Origin: an uncultured bacterium
GTDB taxonomy: Bacteria > Cyanobacteriota > Vampirovibrionia > Gastranaerophilales > Gastranaerophilaceae
Direction: 5' to 3'
Assembly (NCBI GenBank): GCA_902776035.1
Contig: CACYOO010000007.1
Location: 112,310 to 176,309, forward strand
DNA: 64,000 nucleotides
Both the position numbers and the translations under genes were made by a program. Below, in pieces: positions 61,049 to 64,000 of this stretch (within the stretch, counting starts at the first letter, position 1; each line of letters starts with the position of its first letter). The notes beneath the pieces were generated by a model that was not told the origin of the DNA, made no database searches, and worked only from the letters and a program-made list of their open reading frames with translations.

Positions 61049-61352
61049 ATTTATCTATTTAGTTTTAAAGATTTTTGTTACGCTCAGGCGATTTTAATGC
61101 GGACAAGCCGCTTAGTTTCGCTCTGCTCACCTAGTGAGCTACAGGCGCATTTATCTATTTAGTTTTAAAAATTTTTGTTACGCTCAGGCGATTTCAATGC
61201 GGACAAGCCGCTTAGTTTCGCTTTGCTCACCTAGTGAGCTACAGGCGCATTTATTTATTTAGTTTTAAGATTTTTTCTACGCTCAGGCGATTTTAATGCG
61301 GACAAGCCGCTTAGTTTCGCTCTGCTCACCTAGTGAGCTACAGGCGCATTTA
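61036..61352 (-). repeat. Tandem array of three ~100 bp units carrying the tRNA-Arg 5' end and leader
   Basis: GAGCTACAGGCGC recurs at 61036, 61136, 61236 and 61335 (periods 100, 100, 99). On the minus strand each unit starts with the first 14 bases of tRNA-Arg (GCGCCTGTAGCTCA), continues through the hairpin GCTCAC-TAG-GTGAGC, the core TGAGCAGAGCGAAA or TGAGCAAAGCGAAA, GCGG/CCGC, then ATCGCCTGAGCG, an inverted copy of the D-arm sequence CTCAGGCGA, and the leader AAACTAAATAGATAAAT. The first leader (AAGTATAAAT) differs, so the outermost copy may hold the original promoter. The remaining 61353-61559 stretch shows nothing recognisable. Confidence 0.9.
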
Positions 61353-61559
61353 TACTTTATATTATATTAATATAAAAAAAAATTATATGCTCTATTGTAA
61401 ATTATAGAAATTTCCTTGCATGTTCAAAATTACATAAATTTTTATCAATGTCCATTGCTTATTTTCCATATCAATAAACATTTTTTCAAATTTTGATGTC
61501 TGTTTATAATCTTATATTTCTGCTTTTCAAGAAATATATTTATTAAATTTTAGCATTGT

Positions 61560-62417
61560 TTAACTTTTCAATTTTTCTGAATTAAAAAATTCTCTTTCCT
61601 TGTTTCTTACTTCTTCAAATATTTTTAAATCATCATTATTAAACAACAATAAATCCGCATAAAATATTCGAGTATTTTTATAGAAGAAATCTCTCATTTC
61701 CGCAATAAATTGTTCATTATCAAGATTAAATGAAAACATATATTCTCCAAAACTTTGATACATTATCGCATTATTATATCCCATAGAATTTAAATATTTA
61801 AAAATATCTAATCCGTTATCGTTATTTTTTATCAAATAATTAGGATCATATTCCATAAATATAATTGGTTTTGTATTATTTAAGTAATTTTGAGAACCTC
61901 TTAAAATAATGTTATCAAAACCATCAGTATCTACTTTTATAAATTTTGCATTTTTATATTGAGGATATTGTTCTAAAACATTATCTAATGTTTGTACATG
62001 AGAAACTTCTTCTGACTGAACAAATCTTGCAGTACCGTTTTGGCTATCTAATTCAGCAAAAATACTTCCCTCTTTATCAGAAAGTAGTACATTACATATA
62101 TCAATATTTTTTATTATGGATATGTTTTTTTGAAGATAACTAAAATATTTTTTATTTCCTTCTATTGCAAGTATAGGAAAATTATTTCCTGCAAGTCTGA
62201 TAATTTGAGCGGTATCACCAACATTTGCACCAATATCAATCAGCTTAAAATCAGAAAATTGTTCTGAAATATAACCTGTAATACGTGATAAACATCTGTC
62301 GTAATATTTATAATTTGTCATATATTCTAATTCTTTATGTCCTTCAGGAAAATCGAGGTGTAAAAAATTTTCTATTTGTTTTTTCTTTTCCTTCGTAAAT
62401 ATTTTAAATAGTGGCAT
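61560..62417 (-). CDS. FkbM family methyltransferase
   Basis: The 285-residue SAM-dependent methyltransferase has LIDIGANVGDTAQIIRL near residue 61 (SAM loop), ILAIEGNKKYFSYLQ (acidic end of strand 2), and NAKFIKVDTDGFDNIILRGSQNYL near residue 164, the signature of the FkbM family. The C-terminal region has IFMEYDPNY. A strong AGGAGG site precedes the ATG by 8 bases, the same AGGAGGAAAATAAAATG sequence as the FkbM gene at 2795. It probably O-methylates a surface glycan; the adjacent GT4 gene supports this. The substrate is unknown. Confidence 0.85.
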   Translation of the reverse strand: MPLFKIFTKEKKKQIENFLHLDFPEGHKELEYMTNYKYYDRCLSRITGYISEQFSDFKLIDIGANVGDTAQIIRLAGNNFPILAIEGNKKYFSYLQKNISIIKNIDICNVLLSDKEGSIFAELDSQNGTARFVQSEEVSHVQTLDNVLEQYPQYKNAKFIKVDTDGFDNIILRGSQNYLNNTKPIIFMEYDPNYLIKNNDNGLDIFKYLNSMGYNNAIMYQSFGEYMFSFNLDNEQFIAEMRDFFYKNTRIFYADLLLFNNDDLKIFEEVRNKEREFFNSEKLKS

Positions 62418-62509
62418 TTTATTTTCCTCCTTTTAAATAATCTAATCTGTTAAATGTTAAAAGTAATACCGGCTTATTCATTTAAAATTCCTTTAGTTTC
62501 ATTTCAACT

Positions 62510-63574
62510 CTAGCCATTCCTTTTTATTTTTAATGGAATAAAATTAAATAATTTTATAGTCGTATATTTTTTTGTATTTACAATTTTTGCAAAATTTATG
62601 CTTATATACTTCGGTTTTTTAATAATTAATTTAGAATCCATTAAATTTTTATCTGAATTAATTTCAACAGGTATTTCAATCCATTTCAAAATTTCTCGTT
62701 TATTAGCTTCAAATTTTTCATACCCTTTTGCAATAAATTCATACGCATTTTTTTGAATTTCATATATATTTTCCAAATCAATATGCACAGGATTTTTGTA
62801 ATCATACAAATACCCATTTTGCCCATTAGAAATGTATTCATTCATCGTAGGATTGTCAGGAGCAATAACACATCGACCTAAAGCCATAGCTTCCAAAAAA
62901 CTCATCCCTATACCTTCTAATTTTCTTGGAGCATAGTATATAGCACAATCTTGCATGTAATTATCCATATCAGATTTAGAATCAAACCATTCTGATATTT
63001 GAACTTTATCCTGCCATTTTTCAGGAATATCTTTTAAATTACATTCGGGATCAGGTACTCTATGTAAATATACTTTATCTAAATTATTTATACCTATTGT
63101 TTTATCTATAGTTTCTATAGAAATATTTTCTTCCCTTTGCCATAAAAAAACTTTATTTTTATCACCCTGATTTAAAATATTTTTAGGTTTAGGAAAATAT
63201 TGAATATAATAAGATGAAAGTCCATATTCTTTACATTTTTTGTGTAATGTATGTGAAAAATTTATTATATTACAATCTCTATATTCGCTCCATATTGGAC
63301 TATTAAAATCAGCTACTCCATCATACATAGGAAAGAATGCAATATTTTTAAAACTAATATATTTTTTCAAATCAAAAATACTAGGCATTACCTGCCACAA
63401 AACAACATCATCAAAAGCTTTACCTTTTAATTGTTCAAAAATAGCAGGTTTATAAATATATGGATTAAAATCAAATTTTTCGATTTCATACTTTTCAGCA
63501 AGCAATTCTTGTATAAATTGAGATGATTTCGTTTTGTTATGAAAGGAATGCCCTATATATAATAATTTTTTCAT
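62510..63574 (-). CDS. Glycosyltransferase family 4-like protein
   Basis: The start is 63574, 7 bases after AAGAGA. Residues 1-170 form a Rossmann-like domain (MKKLLYIGHSFHNKT), and residues ~175-300 the donor-binding half, ending in KLEGIGMSFLEAMALGRCVIAPDNPTMNEYI, the E-x7-E motif of retaining GT-B enzymes. The C-terminal ~70 residues are an extra basic segment. The enzyme likely transfers a hexose to a lipid-linked glycan together with the FkbM protein 92 bases downstream. The donor and acceptor are unknown. Confidence 0.8.
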   Translation of the reverse strand: MKKLLYIGHSFHNKTKSSQFIQELLAEKYEIEKFDFNPYIYKPAIFEQLKGKAFDDVVLWQVMPSIFDLKKYISFKNIAFFPMYDGVADFNSPIWSEYRDCNIINFSHTLHKKCKEYGLSSYYIQYFPKPKNILNQGDKNKVFLWQREENISIETIDKTIGINNLDKVYLHRVPDPECNLKDIPEKWQDKVQISEWFDSKSDMDNYMQDCAIYYAPRKLEGIGMSFLEAMALGRCVIAPDNPTMNEYISNGQNGYLYDYKNPVHIDLENIYEIQKNAYEFIAKGYEKFEANKREILKWIEIPVEINSDKNLMDSKLIIKKPKYISINFAKIVNTKKYTTIKLFNFIPLKIKRNG

Positions 63575-63753
63575 TAAATTTCTCTTTAGCAAAATAGTTA
63601 TCAATTAACATTTGCATAAATTTTATTCTCATACTTGCCCTTTTGGTGTGTAACTTTTTATACAAAATGTTACACAGTATATTAATACAAAAACAAATAT
63701 ATTACAATATTAAATGTTTGTAGAACTAATATGTGTTGAACTAGGACAAGCAC

Positions 63754-63876
63754 TTGAAAATTATAAAAAAATGTTATAATATAAATAACTGGTGGCTATT
63801 AGTTTTACTAATATTTAATGCCTTGTTAGTTTATAAAACTAGCGTTATGACAGCAATCAGGAACGCTTGTTTTTGT
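63754..63876 (+). ncRNA. Candidate small structured RNA with own promoter and terminator
   Basis: TTGAAA (63754-63759) and an extended -10 TGTTATAAT (-10 hexamer 63775-63780) predict a start near 63787. The ~88-nt RNA would fold as GGC-ATTAG/CTAAT-GCC (63794-63822), then GTTAGTTT/AAACTAGC (63825-63843), then AGCGTT/AACGCT (63841-63867) followed by TGTTTTTG as terminator. Hairpin 2 and the terminator stem share 63841-63843, so they are partly exclusive. There is no open frame. I do not recognise a known RNA family. The rest of 63575-64000 contains no gene. Confidence 0.45.
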
Positions 63877-64000
63877 TTATTAAATAATATTGCTATTATA
63901 TAAAATAAAATCAGCATTATTGATTTCGTCATAGGTGTATATGTTACATAATTCGGTGACAAAAATTGTTACAAATATCAGAATAATGAATATATTAAGT

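Noticed and set aside
61036..61352. CRISPR-like array at tRNA-Arg
   Set aside because: The whole ~100 bp unit is repeated without unique spacers, no cas genes are near, and each unit contains tRNA sequence.

Overview
This window is a strongly AT-rich stretch of bacterial chromosome with densely packed housekeeping genes. The organism makes peptidoglycan (amidase with an AMIN domain, AnmK, MurI, undecaprenol-kinase-type DgkA) and several surface polysaccharides. It also has flagellar or type III export genes (two-SpoA switch protein, FliO, FliP, FliQ, FliR, FliW, CsrA). Low GC, many membrane glycosyltransferases and families of unrecognised small proteins would fit a gut Melainabacteria/Gastranaerophilales-like lineage. 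That assignment is inference from gene content, not proven by any marker here. No phage, transposase, insertion sequence or CRISPR array was seen.

Layout. 1-6355 (minus strand) is a tightly coupled surface-polymer operon: TarI/IspD-type cytidylyltransferase, sugar-nucleotide SDR, AraD-type pentulose-phosphate epimerase, FkbM methyltransferase, CDP-glycerol-type polyol-phosphate transferase, and a GT2 enzyme that runs off the window. 6.5-8.9 kb holds tRNA-Pro with a repeat array, a secreted vWA protein and a response-regulator-like protein. 9-18.3 kb has a GT-C enzyme, mutL, infC with an AUU start, tRNA-Phe, a calpain-like protein, a sugar nucleotidyltransferase and a feoA-feoB fusion. 18.4-28 kb has TPR, Cys-cluster, HD-GYP, glnA, omega subunit, purine nucleoside phosphorylase, anmK and prmC. 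28.2-36.4 kb has a large duplicated-domain protein, fusA and ppdK. 36.5-42.5 kb has two GT-C membrane proteins, an M16-like protein without its zinc motif, and rpsO. 42.6-49.8 kb has purB, pgpH-ybeY-dgkA, and amiC followed by murI, which has no ordinary start codon. 49.9-59 kb carries the export-gate genes, a tandem pair of ICMT-like membrane methyltransferases, and fliW-csrA. 59-63.6 kb has mntP, a DUF4127 gene, tRNA-Arg with a repeat array, and another FkbM/GT4 pair.

The most unusual observation is that all three tRNA genes (Pro, Phe, Arg) are preceded by one to three ~90-104 bp units. Each unit begins with a copy of that tRNA's own first 11-14 nucleotides and ends with a copy of its own leader. 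Units at different tRNAs share a core, TGAGC-R-R-A-R-CG-R-AA, and hairpins, and a degenerate copy lies away from any tRNA at ~14.64 kb. This looks like a family of small tRNA-5'-end-associated elements or a self-duplicating leader.

Other observations: a recurrent -10 box placed 5-6 bases before ATG at five genes (probable leaderless mRNAs); two genes that appear to use AUU starts (infC, murI); three promoter-terminator cassettes that may encode small RNAs or attenuators; and a ~43 bp upstream sequence shared by two unrelated small genes.
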